A stretch of DNA of 64,000 bases. Source: Siderastrea siderea. Taxonomy: Eukaryota > Cnidaria > Anthozoa > Scleractinia > Rhizangiidae. The DNA lies in the NCBI GenBank assembly GCA_964030785.1, contig OZ034967.1:69498613-69562612 (forward strand). The letters are read 5' to 3'. The notes under the pieces are model-generated. The model saw nothing but the letters and a program-made list of their open reading frames with translations, ran no database searches and had not been told where the DNA came from. The position numbers and the translations under genes were made by a program. Shown one piece after another: positions 62,469 through 64,000 of this stretch (its first letter is position 1; each line of letters starts with the position of its first letter).

Positions 62469-62798
62469 GGCATCCTTCAAACTATTTGATAGTCTAGTCA
62501 AATACTTCGTGGTTTTACTTTGATATTCTCGTTTCTCATCGTTCATGACTTGTATAAAAAATAAGGAGACCCTTAAAAATGGAATTGTAATTGAGTAAGA
62601 GGAGGGCGAAGATGGCCTCGTCGCTTCATAGTACGAAGAAAAAAGGTTGTGAAGATTTACAAACCTGCATTGATCAAGCAAGCAAGTTCACGTTAGGCTC
62701 TTCATTGTTTTCCTCCCTGCTGTTCAGAGCAAGCGATCATTAATTATAGACATGATTAGACCATTTTATAATAAAAAGTGCTGCAACCTGTTCTCTAC
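62469..62798. other. No supported gene
   Basis: Spacer between the MITE and the right arm. The 77-codon minus-strand ORF at 62448-62681 overlaps the MITE end and has no recognisable domain. Confidence 0.4.
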
Positions 62799-64000
62799 TA
62801 ATATATAGATTTAGCCATGCCTAAAAGCGGAGCCTCCAAGGAATAAACTGGTGCTCTTTTCTCAAAAATAGTCCTGAAACTTTTCGCTCTGAAATATATT
62901 TCGGGGCTTTCTTTGGCTCGTTCCCTTTCGAAAAGTGTTTCTCAAAAAGCCCGAAAGCGTTCCGAATTGTCCTCCAAGATTTTGAGGATCTGTTCTGTAA
63001 AACCAAGCTCGAAAGGTCGTTCTAGAGGCTGAGCACAGCTTAATTTTTTTTCGGGCATCAAACTGACCACATATTTTACTCAGGAGCAGTCTTGCTTGGT
63101 TTTTTAAATGTTTCCATATCCTGTCATTAACTGTCAAGGCTTGTCAAATCTCCTTGGATTATTGGCTGTTGGCTTGAATGAACTTGAAACGGCGCTCATG
63201 TACAACAACAACAAAATAAAACTTATTCTGAAGTAAATGGGTTATCTTCATCGCGTTCGGATGTTCAGTTAACCAATAATATGAACTGCCCCTATTAGTC
63301 TGGTCAAAATTTATACCATCAAGATTGAAAACGAGCAAACACCAAACACGCTTTAAATTATGGCATAAGTTTTGCGGATGCGAAGTAAGCCCATTTAAAG
63401 TTAGGCGCTTTGAGGAACGCAAAACAACTTGTCTTTCGGAAGCTTTTCGGATAAAATAGCCTTAAACCGACAACTGCTTCGCTTACTATTGAAAAGTTCT
63501 AGGACAAGAAAATCGACAATTGCACAAACCGATCCGACAGTTAAAATTGAAAGCAATTATTCGCCGTAAGTGATGCTTGTGCAGTTGCCTTGCGACTGTG
63601 CTTTGACCTACTGTTATGAATAAACAAACACAAAATAATAAGCAGAGAAATCATTTTTGAAAAAGTTTATTCGAAAACCCGTAAGTTTATACTTAAATGC
63701 AATTCGCATTACACTTCCAGCATGGCAAAATATTCTAAGACTACATCTGTCACAAATCTGAGCTTGTTTTCTAATAATTTTTTGAAGTCAAAAGTACAGT
63801 AAATGACACATTTCTAATGACATAAATTCAATTTCAAAATGTAATTTCTTTGACCGTAATAAATACTCAAAATCATGCACCTTAAACCCTTTAAAAACTT
63901 CACTTACTCGGTGGTGTTTCAGAACAAGGCAAGCTCTCCGCCGTGAAGAAAACAAAGCGATGAGGTCCTTTGAAGGCAGCTTTCTAACTTGAAGTTTTCG
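62799..64000 (-). repeat. Right arm of large inverted repeat (runs off window)
   Basis: Reverse complement of 56305-57950, matching up to the last base of the window, so the outer boundary is unknown. Minus-strand ORFs at 62821-63422 fall within the repeat and do not resemble a transposase. Confidence 0.85.

Noticed and set aside
62821..63422. Minus-strand ORFs as a transposase in the right arm
   Set aside because: Short, overlapping, with no catalytic motif, and disrupted in the left arm copy.

Overview
This window is eukaryotic and intron-bearing. It is AT-rich, with split F5/8 type C (discoidin) exons that have GT-AG boundaries, a LINE remnant and many foldback or MITE-like repeats. Together with a paired-box-like fragment, this best fits an anthozoan cnidarian such as a stony coral or a relative. 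The organism is an inference from content, not a database match.

Positions 1-44897 (+ strand) are the interior of one giant gene made of tandem F5/8 type C modules. Each module is encoded by two exons. Exon B is 329 nt, starts in phase 1 and ends in phase 0, and gives residues 1-110. Exon A is 139 nt, runs from phase 0 to phase 1, and gives residues 111-156. The window holds 19 A exons and 18 B exons, that is one half module followed by 18 complete modules, all open. B exons 1 to 17 are spaced exactly 2521 bp apart with no net indel, and the introns are almost as similar as the exons. Units 1-16 carry the same 760-bp LTR-like insertion in the B-A intron. The edge copies (the intron at 1-365, unit 17 and unit 18) lack it, so the amplification came after the insertion. 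Unit 17 has a different insertion, and unit 18 has a shortened intron. No signal peptide, first exon or certain last exon is visible, so the gene begins outside the window and its 3' end is unresolved.

Positions 44898-53700 are mostly non-coding. They contain a 219-bp tandem duplication (46562-46984), an orphan paired-box-type helix-turn-helix fragment (47490-47697), a frameshifted minus-strand ORF pair (49316-49767), a few short ORFs of no recognisable family and several foldback repeats.

Positions 53719-55435 are a 5'-truncated, broken non-LTR retrotransposon on the + strand. The reverse-transcriptase segment with the catalytic palm motif is deleted, and the 3' end is AATAAA followed by (TTG)5.

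Positions 55920-64000 are repeat-dominated. A GC-rich foldback is followed by two arms in inverted orientation (56305-57950 and 62799-64000, running off the window) that flank about 4.85 kb with no recognisable gene. A TTAA-flanked MITE sits at 62252-62464. I saw no tRNA, rRNA or CRISPR array.
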